From: Treponema sp.
GTDB lineage: Bacteria; Spirochaetota; Spirochaetia; Treponematales; Breznakiellaceae
Assembly (NCBI GenBank): GCA_031268245.1
Contig: JAIRXN010000014.1
Location: 1-15,965, forward strand
Direction: 5' to 3'
DNA: 15,965 bases
Shown: piece after piece, positions 7,367 through 14,785 of the stretch
How positions within the stretch are numbered: position 1 is the stretch's first letter
How the letters are laid out: each line of letters starts with the position of its first letter
The notes under the pieces: model-generated
Database searches by the model: none
What the model was told of the DNA's origin: nothing
What the model saw: the letters and a program-made list of their open reading frames with translations, nothing else
Program-made: the position numbers and the translations under genes

Positions 7367-8307
7367 CCGCTCCGGCGCTCCGGCTGCTCCCCGGCTTCGA
7401 CTACAAGACCTTCCCGGGCCATCATAACTTCCATGCTTGTCTTGCCGGCAATCTTTCCGCGGTATTCCTGTTCCAGGCTTTCGAGTGTATTGTCTTCCCG
7501 GTTCGGATCGTGGTGAAACAGTACAAGTTTTTTAACTTTTGACTTATTTGCGGTATTTATCGCATGTTCATAGGAAGTGTGGCCCCAGCCGATCTTTCCG
7601 TTCCGGTATTCTTTTTCGCTGTACTGAGTATCGTGAATAAGTACATCCGCCTTGTAGAAAAAACGGAGAAGTTTTTCATTCTCTTCTTTGGCCGCCTGCT
7701 CTCCCTCAATGGCAGTTCCCTCATCATAATCCGGATCTGCCGGATCGGTAGGAAAGAGGTTCCGGTACGGCTCGTTATCGTAAACGGTAACAATGGAAGA
7801 ACCCTGATATTCAAAACGGTAACCGAGACAGGAGATAGGATGATTAAGATACTTGGTGATGACCTTGAGGCCGTCCCCCAGATCCATGCTGGTTTCCTGC
7901 AGGCGATCATACTGAATAGCGGCGGAAAGTTCATTCAGCCGTATGGGCCAGTAACGGTAGGAAAGCTGCGCACCCAGAATCGACTCCAGGGTATCATCCT
8001 CGTAGGAAACGGGTCCCCTGATCCGCAGTTTTGTCGTAGGAATAAACAGCGGCGTAAACATGGGAAACCCCATGATATGATCCCAATGGGTATGGGAAAT
8101 AAAGATATCCGTATCAATGGGGCCTTCTCTAAAATCATTTTTCATGAGGAAGTCACCCAGAGGCTTTATACCCGTCCCCAGATCCACAATAACAAGCCGT
8201 TTATCCGCCCGGATCTCCAGACAGGAAGTGTTCCCGCCGAATTTAACGGTAGCAGGCCCCGGACAGGGAATTGAACCCCGTACTCCCCAGAATTTTACCG
8301 ATAACAT
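7363..8307 (-). CDS. MBL-fold metal-dependent hydrolase (PhnP/RNase Z-like group)
   Basis: This 314-residue metallo-beta-lactamase-fold protein begins with the subgroup signature KFWGVRGSIP and GGNTSCLEI. It has the metal-binding H72-T-H74-W-D76-H77 motif, a later NHP and VTVYDNEP, IHDTQYSEKEY, the WGHTSYEHAI block and a terminal LVLFHHDP, so all expected metal ligands seem present. Members of this group hydrolyse phosphodiester bonds, including cyclic phosphates or cyclic nucleotides, but the substrate here cannot be told. Its ATG shares one base with the stop of the HDOD gene (TAATG), and GAGG lies 5 bases upstream, so it is translationally coupled as the last gene of a four-gene operon. 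The pairing with HDOD and TPR proteins suggests signal turnover or protein-complex control. Confidence 0.93.
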   Translation of the reverse strand: MLSVKFWGVRGSIPCPGPATVKFGGNTSCLEIRADKRLVIVDLGTGIKPLGDFLMKNDFREGPIDTDIFISHTHWDHIMGFPMFTPLFIPTTKLRIRGPVSYEDDTLESILGAQLSYRYWPIRLNELSAAIQYDRLQETSMDLGDGLKVITKYLNHPISCLGYRFEYQGSSIVTVYDNEPYRNLFPTDPADPDYDEGTAIEGEQAAKEENEKLLRFFYKADVLIHDTQYSEKEYRNGKIGWGHTSYEHAINTANKSKVKKLVLFHHDPNREDNTLESLEQEYRGKIAGKTSMEVMMAREGLVVEAGEQPERRSG

Positions 8308-9164
8308 TATAACCTCAGGAAAATCTGTGCTTTTTCAATTTCTTCAAGCACGGTTTTTTCAATGCCGTCAAATACATCACGGTCCACTCCCAGCGTTCCC
8401 CAGACGGCAGGATCGATTTTTTCAGGGAAGCGGTCACCGGAAAAACCTATTTCCTGCAGTGAAGCAAAACGGTTGGCGGCAATGATACTACAGAGAATAT
8501 CCCTGTGGGAGCCTGTATAGTCTGAATAGTTATGATGAAACATGATTGCCTCTCCCACCGCTCCTTCCAGCCGCCATGCCTTGACAACGAGAGCCCCGGC
8601 GCCGCAGTGGTCAATGCCCAAATTCCGCTCTTCCGCCCTGTTGAGGGGGATACGTTCCCTGTCGGCGGCGCCTACGGTCGAAAGGTAGTTCCGGGCCAGA
8701 AGCGCATTCAGGGGAATTTTCCCGATATCGTGCAGTAATCCTGCGGTAAAATATTCTTCAATTTGCCTGCTGTCAACATTCCGGTGTTTCGCCAGATATT
8801 TTGAGGTTACTCCCACGCAGAGGGAATGCCGCCAGAATGCTTCCATGTTGATCCCCTGGACCGTTTTCCGGGAAGACAGGTTGCTCATAACCGCGGTTGA
8901 GAGAGCCAAATTCTTTACCGTGTTGATACCCAGCATGATAATGGCCCGTACCAGACTTGTTACCTGCTGACCCATGCTGTAGTAGGCGCTGTTGATAAGC
9001 TTGAGTACACGGGCTACCAGAACCGGATCAAGGGAGATTACGTGGTTCAGGTCTGCGGGACTTGTCTGCGGATTGTTGCAGATCTCAAGTACCTTGGAAA
9101 CCGTAGTGGGAAGGCTCGGCATATTTTTAATATAATCGCCCAGTTTTTCCTCAAAATCATCCAT
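8307..9164 (-). CDS. HDOD-domain protein
   Basis: This 285-residue protein is almost entirely an HDOD domain. MPSLPTTVSKVLEIC at the N-terminus, ISLDPVLVARVLKLINSAYYS and VRAIIMLGINTVKNLAL in the middle, and YFTAGLLHDIGKIPLN with H145-D146 and K149 are typical. HH and SIIAANRFA follow. HDOD proteins are non-canonical HD relatives that usually act as regulatory or scaffold modules rather than hydrolases; here the HD pair is kept, so some metal binding is possible. The ATG overlaps the end of the TPR gene by 8 bases (ATGGATGA) and the stop overlaps the MBL start by one, so the three genes should be made in fixed ratio. There is no partner kinase or cyclase domain in the protein. The family call is firm, the function open. 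Confidence 0.94.
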   Translation of the reverse strand: MDDFEEKLGDYIKNMPSLPTTVSKVLEICNNPQTSPADLNHVISLDPVLVARVLKLINSAYYSMGQQVTSLVRAIIMLGINTVKNLALSTAVMSNLSSRKTVQGINMEAFWRHSLCVGVTSKYLAKHRNVDSRQIEEYFTAGLLHDIGKIPLNALLARNYLSTVGAADRERIPLNRAEERNLGIDHCGAGALVVKAWRLEGAVGEAIMFHHNYSDYTGSHRDILCSIIAANRFASLQEIGFSGDRFPEKIDPAVWGTLGVDRDVFDGIEKTVLEEIEKAQIFLRL

Positions 9165-12100
9165 GGGTCTTTGTCCCCAATGCGCTTATCACCGTTTCCA
9201 GTTTCCGGGAGACGGCTTTCCCCAGATTCTGATCCGGCAGAGCGCCTGCAAGGTTTTTAAGGTACCCCAATGTCCCGGAAAGACTTGCCTTCCCGGGAGC
9301 GCCTTCCGTGGAAATATTATGCCTTTCTTCTATGTCCTGCCGCAGACCCTTATGCCCCTCCATGGTATCAATAAGATACTCCATGGAAACACGGACATCA
9401 CTTTGCATAAAATTTTCCCGCTCTTTTTCAGGCAGGGATTTTGAAAGGTCCTTGAGGTAGTTCATAAGACCCAGCATATCAGAAACAGCTACCGATTTGA
9501 TACCCTCGGCAGAAGAGGGGATCGTCCCGGGAGCCGCGGATTTGGGCGCCGGAATTTCATTTTCAGTAATCTTTTCTTCTGTAGATTCCTCTGCGGGAAT
9601 TTCTTCTTCAAAAGACTCTTCTTCGGGAATTTCCGCCGTCTCTTCCGGGAACTCTTCTTCGGGACTTTCTTCATCAACGCTGCTGTCAAACATATCATGC
9701 GGTATCTCATCAGGACTTAAATCTTCATCCCCTTCCGGCATCATCTCTTCGGTATTATCAGGACTTTCACCCATCTCTTCGGGATTCTCATCTTCAAAGA
9801 GAGGCTCCTCATCTTCGGCTTCCCCTTCCGGCATCCCGCCGAAGGCATCTTCGTCTACTGCATCTTCACCTGTCTCGTCCGCAGCTTCTTCTTCAACGGC
9901 AGGCTCCTCCGCAGGCGGGCTCTCCTCTTCATACGGACTTTCGGCGACAGGCTCTTCCTCTTCATCCATGAAAACATCATCTTCTTCGCCCTGATCGTCA
10001 ATGGGCAGGGCCTCAGGGTTCTCATCAAAATCCGCCGGTTCTCCGGGAAAAGCCTCTTCCTCTTCTACCGGTGTATCGTCCGCCGGACCGGGAAGAGGCG
10101 CCGGTTTTGAAGGCGGGAAATGCTGAGGGTCCTGGGGAGCCTCGGACGGAGCCCGCTGAGCTTGCGGGGCTTGTGGAGCTTGCGAGGTCTGGGGAGCTTG
10201 CGGGGTTTGTGGAACTTGAGGAGTCTGGGGAACTTGAGAAGTCTGGGGCATAGGCGGCTGTTGTGCCGGCGGATTTTGGGAAGGGGGAGCCAGCGGAGGA
10301 GCGGCAGACTCACTGCTCTCAGGCCGGGATGACGGAGGAGTTTCTCCGGAAGGAGGACTGTGAGGCCACGGCCCCCCGGAAGGTATCGGCGGAGGCGGAG
10401 CATGCGGTTCGGCTATATTATCCAGAGAAAGATCTATGGCTTCATCTTCGTCGATGGGCTCCGGTTCTTCATCCGCAGTAAGCTCGTCATCCTCTACCAT
10501 CTCATCATTGCCGAATTCTTCTTCTTCCACAAACAGCGCTTCTGTTTCCTCATCCATTCCGGTAACGGCCAGGCCCGAGGCGCCCAACATGAGGGAGAGA
10601 TTCTCTTCGGTTTTTTCGTCATCTTCCTGTCCGGCATCCATCATCGTCCTGATGTTCCTGTCCCACATTTCCCGGACTGAATTGGAATAGGCGCTTACCG
10701 TATCTTCATAAAACTCCAGAGACTTATTGAGATCGGAAAGATCCTCCACCGTCGCACGCTTGCCCTGCAGATTCACCAATTTGTCCGCGACACGAAGGGC
10801 CTTTTCCAGTTCTCCCGCACTTTGAAACAGTTCTCCTACGGCGGCGAGGGCCTCCGCATCATTGGGATCCGCCCTGGCCAATTCTTCAAAAACCTGAATG
10901 GCATGAGTCCGGTTTCCCATTTCGGTATAGAGTTTTCCCAGGAGAAGTTTGGCTTCCCGGTCATTGGGACGGTGGGCAAGATAGGCAAGGATCCGTTCCT
11001 CCGCCTCCTTGTATTCTTTTCTTTTAAAGTAGATGTCCGCCAGATCAAGATGAAACGAAAGATTCCCCGGATCTATCGAAAGAATCTTTTCAAAGATCTT
11101 CCGGGCTTCATTGTCGTTACCCATGATACGCTGGGCCGTCCCTTCAATCCGCAGTGCATTAATATTTTCCGGTTCCCAATCCAGAGCGCCCTTGGCTAAT
11201 TCCAAAGCTTCGGGATAGCGTTCCATCTTCATGTAAAGCTGGGCCAGCTTTATCCTTACTTCCGCGCTGTCCGGACTGAGCTTGACCAGCTTTTCCAGCT
11301 CTACTACCGCATCCGACAGATTGCCCGCATCCTCAAGAGAGTGTTCCAAATTGACGATAGCTTTGGTGTAGCGGGGATCCGATTCAATGGCCCGGCGGTA
11401 ATTCTTGATGGCTTCTTCGGTTCTTCCCTGATCCGCCTGCACTACTCCCAAATTGTTCCATGCTTCCGCATTGCGCGGATCTGTATCGAGAATACGGTTG
11501 AAAGTATCCGAGGCTTTCTTGTGATGACCCTGTTTAAAAAGTACAATGCCCAGATTGTTCATCGGCTCAAGCCAGCCGGGCCTGCTGCGCAGACTTGCCT
11601 TGTATTCGTTGGCGGCATCCGCAAGCCGGCCCATGGCTTCCAGCGTTATGCCGAAGTTAAAATGCAGCATGGGATTGTTGCGATCCAGAGCCAAACCCTT
11701 GAGGAAAATATTGGAGGCCTTGTCATATTCCTTGAGCTGATCATAGATCGTACCCAAATTGTTATAGGCCGACACATAATCCGGATTAAGCTCTACAACC
11801 TTGGCATAGGCCATGGAGGCAGCCTTGAGATTTCCCAGCTGCTTGTGAATGTTCCCGATATTGTAGTAGAATTCCGCCCGGTTAGGATCAATGTCGATGG
11901 CGTCGATCAGGGCGCCCAGAGCATCCTGAAGCTTCCCCTGGCGGCGATAAATGACAGCAATGTTGTTGAGAGCTTCCAGATCCCGGGGATCCTTTGCCAG
12001 CAGATTGGTAAATTCGTCCGATGCTTCCGAAAATTTCCCCATCTTGACATAAGTGGTTCCCAAAAGAAGCCGGCCTTCCCGGCTCTCCGGAACTTTGGCC

Positions 12101-12198
12101 AAATATTGTCTGAGGAGTTTTTCCGCGGCTTCATGATCCCCCACCCGGACTGAACCCCTGGCACGTTCAAAAATATCCTGTACATCAAGGGGACTCAT
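9157..12198 (-). CDS. Large TPR protein with Pro/Gln-rich and acidic linkers and a duplicated C-terminal helical module
   Basis: The 1013-residue product has three parts. Residues about 3-475 form roughly 14 tetratricopeptide repeats of 34 residues (for example YNNLGTIYDQLKEYDKASNIF, WNNLGVVQADQGRTEEAIKNY), a protein-binding superhelix. Residues about 525-900 are low-complexity: acidic stretches, then a proline-rich block with tandem Pro-Gln-Thr/Ala/Val triplets at about 650-682, then a long Glu/Asp-rich section. Residues about 905-1013 contain two similar helical units (LGLMNYLKDLSKSLPEKER and LGYLKNLAGALPDQNLGKAV), probably a duplicated module. There is no signal peptide or TM segment, so a cytoplasmic scaffold is likely. 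AAGGGAG lies about 7 bases before the ATG. It is 34 bases after the LamG/Fn3 gene and overlaps the HDOD gene by 8 bases. The partner is unknown. Confidence 0.9.
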   Translation of the reverse strand: MSPLDVQDIFERARGSVRVGDHEAAEKLLRQYLAKVPESREGRLLLGTTYVKMGKFSEASDEFTNLLAKDPRDLEALNNIAVIYRRQGKLQDALGALIDAIDIDPNRAEFYYNIGNIHKQLGNLKAASMAYAKVVELNPDYVSAYNNLGTIYDQLKEYDKASNIFLKGLALDRNNPMLHFNFGITLEAMGRLADAANEYKASLRSRPGWLEPMNNLGIVLFKQGHHKKASDTFNRILDTDPRNAEAWNNLGVVQADQGRTEEAIKNYRRAIESDPRYTKAIVNLEHSLEDAGNLSDAVVELEKLVKLSPDSAEVRIKLAQLYMKMERYPEALELAKGALDWEPENINALRIEGTAQRIMGNDNEARKIFEKILSIDPGNLSFHLDLADIYFKRKEYKEAEERILAYLAHRPNDREAKLLLGKLYTEMGNRTHAIQVFEELARADPNDAEALAAVGELFQSAGELEKALRVADKLVNLQGKRATVEDLSDLNKSLEFYEDTVSAYSNSVREMWDRNIRTMMDAGQEDDEKTEENLSLMLGASGLAVTGMDEETEALFVEEEEFGNDEMVEDDELTADEEPEPIDEDEAIDLSLDNIAEPHAPPPPIPSGGPWPHSPPSGETPPSSRPESSESAAPPLAPPSQNPPAQQPPMPQTSQVPQTPQVPQTPQAPQTSQAPQAPQAQRAPSEAPQDPQHFPPSKPAPLPGPADDTPVEEEEAFPGEPADFDENPEALPIDDQGEEDDVFMDEEEEPVAESPYEEESPPAEEPAVEEEAADETGEDAVDEDAFGGMPEGEAEDEEPLFEDENPEEMGESPDNTEEMMPEGDEDLSPDEIPHDMFDSSVDEESPEEEFPEETAEIPEEESFEEEIPAEESTEEKITENEIPAPKSAAPGTIPSSAEGIKSVAVSDMLGLMNYLKDLSKSLPEKERENFMQSDVRVSMEYLIDTMEGHKGLRQDIEERHNISTEGAPGKASLSGTLGYLKNLAGALPDQNLGKAVSRKLETVISALGTKTHG
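10156..10252 (-). repeat. Degenerate 9-bp tandem repeat inside the TPR gene
   Basis: About 97 bases consist of a 9-base unit repeated roughly ten times with drift, encoding Pro-Gln followed by Ala, Val or Thr/Ser. On the plus strand units read GGGGCTTGT, GGAGCTTGC, GGAACTTGA and similar. It codes for part of the flexible proline-rich linker. Such an array is prone to slippage in multiples of 9 bases, which would change linker length without breaking the frame. Confidence 0.8.
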
Positions 12199-12232
12199 GT
12201 AAACACTCCCTTTTTATTATTAGACAAGTTTA

Positions 12233-13897
12233 TTATTTTCCCGCCAGAGATTCTGCGGCAGTCTGCTCCCGGGCCGACATTCCTTCCAGGGGCCGGCCCC
12301 TCAATTCCCGCGAAAATTCCCCGGCATGGAAAAAGGCAGGAGGATCATCTTCCTCCATGGCCTCCCAAAGTCCGGCGGCGTCATAGGCGGCAACGGCAAA
12401 GTAATAGAGCCTCCCGTTTTGAAGCCCATCGATCCGTATACTTGTCCGGTTTCCCGCATCAACAGGTGAAACAGGCCCGTCCTTCTTCGCACTATCTCTG
12501 TCGCCGAAATATTCACCCTTTGAAGTTCCGAAGTAAACCAGATAACCGGCAGTATCCCTGTCTACACTGGGCTTCCAGTTAAGTTCCACCGCCCCGTCTA
12601 GGGCCCTGCAGGCAATCTGCGCCGGCGGCCGGGGGGGCTCGTCTGGAAACCATGCCACAAGAATTTTTTCCAGATAAGGACTGCCTTCCCGGTCTCCCGA
12701 AGGATAGAGATCCGCCGCCACCTGGACATAGCGGCCGCGGAGACCAGGCAGGGCCGTTCCCGGTATAAAAGGCATCCAGGGATCGGATCTGAGGGCAAAG
12801 GGATCTTCCCCGGCCCGGACAAAGAAACGTACCGCGGAATCATCGGAGAGGCTCACCGGAGTGAATGCCCCGGCGCCGCCGTAGTGATTCTGCAGTCTCT
12901 TTCCCGCAGAAACGGTATGTCCTCCCAGAACACTTATATTGAAGACACTACTGTTCTTCTGTCCCAGATCCAGCACCTTGCTTTCAATACGCCCCCCTTC
13001 CGCACGGTACTTGCCTGCTTCAACCTGTTCCCTCCCCCTCCCGCGGATGACAAATTCATCAATAAGACCCGAAAAGTGCTTTCCCAGTGTGAAAAAACCA
13101 CCCTGTCCTGCCCTTGGGGTATAGACTTCTCCGCTCTCACGGCTGTTTCCGGTAGTATAAACCATGGCTTCCGCCTCGCCGTTGACGAGGTATTCCAAAA
13201 GCCCGGTATTTCCGTTGTAACGGATCAAGTGATGGCTCCACTGTCCTGGAATCACCGTGGAAAGGCCGCTCAGCCGGAATTGGCTGGTGTTTTCCCCGTT
13301 CCCCGGGGGCAGGAAGAAACCCTGAAAATCCCATTGAAGGCGGTTTCCGGCCGCAGAGCATTGAATCCGCTGCCCCTGGGCGACCCAGCCAAGAATCTGT
13401 TCGCCGTTCTCCAGATGTTGCGGATAGAGCCAGAATTCCAGGCTGAAACTGCCTATAATGTTTCCCGGAGCAAAGAGGGCGTCCGGACCCGAAGCTTCAA
13501 TGTTCAGGGCCTCAGACTTCCCGCTGAACAAGGCCGCCCCGGCTCCCTGCCGTGCCAGACGGGAACCTGCGGCGGCAGTCATCCCCGGCTGAATCCGGTA
13601 TGATGCGCCGGAAGAAGCAAAAAGCTCCGGGTTTTTTTCATCAAAAGAGAGGGAAAGATCCGTATCAAGCGCCGGTCTCCCCCCGGCGGAACTCAGGGTA
13701 AGGACAGGGTAAGGCCTGAGACCTTCGGTTTCAATAATATCATGACGGGTTTCGATCCCCTGCCAGGTGGCGCTTCCCCCGAGAATAAGGTACTTTTCGC
13801 CCACCGCAAACAGGCCGCGGGGGCAAAGAAAGAGAAGCAAAACCGGAACTATACTACTCAAGAGCCTTTCCCGCGGCAAGCCTGTAAATTTGTTCAT
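12233..13897 (-). CDS. Exported LamG/ConA-like and fibronectin type III protein
   Basis: This 554-residue protein starts with a signal peptide: MNKFTGLPRERLL, a hydrophobic core SSIVPVLLLFLC and a likely signal peptidase I site after LFA (A31). Residues about 145-290 form a LamG/concanavalin-like domain (GSFSLEFWLYPQ, GQWSHHLIRYNGNTGLLEYLVNG, GLIDEFVIRG). Residues about 418-510 form a fibronectin type III domain (PPRPPAQIACRALDGAVELNWKP, GYLVYFGTS, NGRLYYFAVAAYDAAG). It is likely periplasmic or surface-associated; ligand unknown. ATG 13897 is chosen because GAGGA lies a few bases upstream; an ATG at 13906 and a TTG at 13942 in the same frame have no ribosome site. It is the first gene of the operon with TPR, HDOD and MBL genes; its promoter must lie in 13898-14043, where I find no clear match. 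Confidence 0.88.
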   Translation of the reverse strand: MNKFTGLPRERLLSSIVPVLLLFLCPRGLFAVGEKYLILGGSATWQGIETRHDIIETEGLRPYPVLTLSSAGGRPALDTDLSLSFDEKNPELFASSGASYRIQPGMTAAAGSRLARQGAGAALFSGKSEALNIEASGPDALFAPGNIIGSFSLEFWLYPQHLENGEQILGWVAQGQRIQCSAAGNRLQWDFQGFFLPPGNGENTSQFRLSGLSTVIPGQWSHHLIRYNGNTGLLEYLVNGEAEAMVYTTGNSRESGEVYTPRAGQGGFFTLGKHFSGLIDEFVIRGRGREQVEAGKYRAEGGRIESKVLDLGQKNSSVFNISVLGGHTVSAGKRLQNHYGGAGAFTPVSLSDDSAVRFFVRAGEDPFALRSDPWMPFIPGTALPGLRGRYVQVAADLYPSGDREGSPYLEKILVAWFPDEPPRPPAQIACRALDGAVELNWKPSVDRDTAGYLVYFGTSKGEYFGDRDSAKKDGPVSPVDAGNRTSIRIDGLQNGRLYYFAVAAYDAAGLWEAMEEDDPPAFFHAGEFSRELRGRPLEGMSAREQTAAESLAGK

Positions 13898-14043
13898 TTT
13901 CCTCATATAGTTATCGGCACTTATCCATGGAAGCTTTCCCAAACTTCAGTTTTTGGAAGGCAAATTCAGGTAGGTTTGGACTTCATCATTCAAGGCCGCG
14001 GAGAAGATTTTTGAGGAATTCGCAGGACTGCCGGGTCAAGCCC

Positions 14044-14085
14044 TAGGGTAACGCTGATTAAATGACGCTAATCAGCGTTACCCTA
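14044..14085. repeat. Hairpin 1: perfect 17-bp inverted repeat
   Basis: The arms TAGGGTAACGCTGATTA (14044-14060) and its exact complement (14069-14085) enclose the 8-base loop AATGACGC. There is no T-run on either side, so it is not a standard intrinsic terminator. It shares the core CGCTGATT with hairpin 3. It lies between the LamG/Fn3 gene and the oadG remnant region. Confidence 0.85.
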
Positions 14086-14086
14086 T

Positions 14087-14114
14087 GCATTTGCTCATTT
14101 CATTGCGCAAATGC
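14087..14114. repeat. Hairpin 2: 8-bp inverted repeat
   Basis: GCATTTGC (14087-14094) is complementary to GCAAATGC (14107-14114) with a 12-base loop. It begins one base after hairpin 1 ends. Alone it could be chance, but its tight placement between two long perfect hairpins makes it part of the same structured unit. Confidence 0.6.
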
Positions 14115-14125
14115 CACATTAAAGT

Positions 14126-14161
14126 AGCGCTGATTTATGCTCGGTTGCATAAATCAGCGCT
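14126..14161. repeat. Hairpin 3: perfect 15-bp inverted repeat, related to hairpin 1
   Basis: AGCGCTGATTTATGC (14126-14140) and its exact complement (14147-14161) enclose the loop TCGGTT. The core CGCTGATT is shared with hairpin 1, suggesting a repeat family or duplicated element. The stop codon of the decayed gene read from the right lies inside this hairpin. There is no T-run for a terminator. Confidence 0.85.
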
Positions 14162-14441
14162 TCCCAAGCTATAAAACACTTTGAACATGTGGAAAAGTTC
14201 CAGGGGCGGCAGGGTGGTCAGGATGCTGATGACAATGCCTGAGTCCTGGGCAAAACAGACGGCCTCAACTGCCGGCGGACCCTCCATGACAACGGAGTTG
14301 CGGTGTTCCAGAAGTTCCTCCACACAGGCGATAAAAACCTTGTTCTGGAAATTCTGGTTGTGCCCTTCAATAAGACCGGCGGCCCAGCCGCATCGGCTAT
14401 GATAGCGCCGTCATCAGTGCTTCCATAGTTTCCATACGCAT
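14135..14441 (-). pseudogene. Frameshifted gene remnant downstream of oadG
   Basis: The ATG at 14441 overlaps the oadG stop (TAATG), a classic coupled start, and the frame reads MRMETMEALMTALS before TAG at 14397-14399. A second frame then reads IIADAAG (14403-14383). A third reads LIEGHNQNFQNKVF and FIACVEELLEHR onwards from about 14374 to a stop at 14135. Joined, they give a coherent helical protein of about 95 residues, so two indels near 14400 and 14380 are the simplest explanation. The last residues come from hairpin 3, so the 3' end also seems lost. An alternative GTG start at 14448 after AAGGAG reads only the second frame. I do not recognise the family. A sequencing error or a chance pattern remains possible. 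Confidence 0.5.
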
Positions 14442-14698
14442 TATTCACGGCGCTCCTTTTCCCGGTATTCCGTAACCGCCGCCGTTATAGCGGCGGTAAT
14501 TTCCGGCGCTGCCGGCCTGCTTGTGTTCCCGGAGGGGGGATTTTTGGATTCCTGTACATCTTTATCCCAGCCCATCTTATGCACCAGTTTGGCTGTCGCA
14601 TTTACGGAGATTATCATAAACCACAAAAAAGCAAAAACAACAGCCATACCCAGCACTGTTAAAAGGGCACTCTGTTCAAGCATTTCAATAATTGTCAT
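14441..14698 (-). CDS. OadG-like sodium-pump decarboxylase gamma subunit (orphan)
   Basis: This 85-residue protein fits the OadG family: a single N-terminal TM segment (LLTVLGMAVVFAFLWFMIIS, residues about 10-32), a short charged turn, a Pro-rich linker and the family's C-terminal helix APEITAAITAAVTEYR. In known enzymes OadG anchors the biotin carboxyltransferase alpha subunit to the sodium-pumping beta subunit of oxaloacetate or methylmalonyl-CoA decarboxylase. No alpha or beta gene lies next to it here; the neighbours are an EIIA gene and a decayed gene. GAGGAGG lies 7 bases before the ATG. It either serves a decarboxylase encoded elsewhere or has been recruited to another job. Confidence 0.88.
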   Translation of the reverse strand: MTIIEMLEQSALLTVLGMAVVFAFLWFMIISVNATAKLVHKMGWDKDVQESKNPPSGNTSRPAAPEITAAITAAVTEYREKERRE

Positions 14699-14710
14699 AC
14701 ATGGGCCTCC

Positions 14711-14773
14711 TCATCTTTTACCACCTATAAATTTTTGTTTGGAATAGAGTTCAATTCCATTGTTCTGTCTCAT
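14711..14773 (-). CDS. Possible 20-aa small ORF or leader peptide between EIIA and oadG
   Basis: A 20-codon frame starts with ATG at 14773, has a perfect AAGGAG (14780-14785) with 6-base spacing, and stops at TGA 14711-14713. The oadG ribosome site GAGGAGG follows the stop at once. The peptide is polar and basic (starts MRQNNGIEL, ends GGKR) with no TM segment. The ribosome site partly overlaps the end of the EIIA region. It may couple translation of oadG to EIIA or be a real miniprotein. No known family; evidence is the ribosome site and tight packing only. Confidence 0.5.
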   Translation of the reverse strand: MRQNNGIELYSKQKFIGGKR

Positions 14774-14785
14774 GTGTTTCTCCTT

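Noticed and set aside
9497..9994. Serine-rich open frame on the plus strand
   Set aside because: It is the antisense reading of the Glu/Asp-rich linker of the TPR protein; the serine bias follows from the complement of GAA/GAG/GAT codons.
10156..10252. Repeat array as a CRISPR
   Set aside because: The units are 9 bases, contiguous, drifted and in frame with a proline-rich protein; no spacers.
11341..12153. 270-codon plus-strand frame
   Set aside because: Antisense to the TPR repeats, with no domain pattern or start signal.
12884..13603. 239-codon plus-strand frame
   Set aside because: Antisense to the LamG/Fn3 gene, whose domains and signal peptide are convincing on the minus strand.
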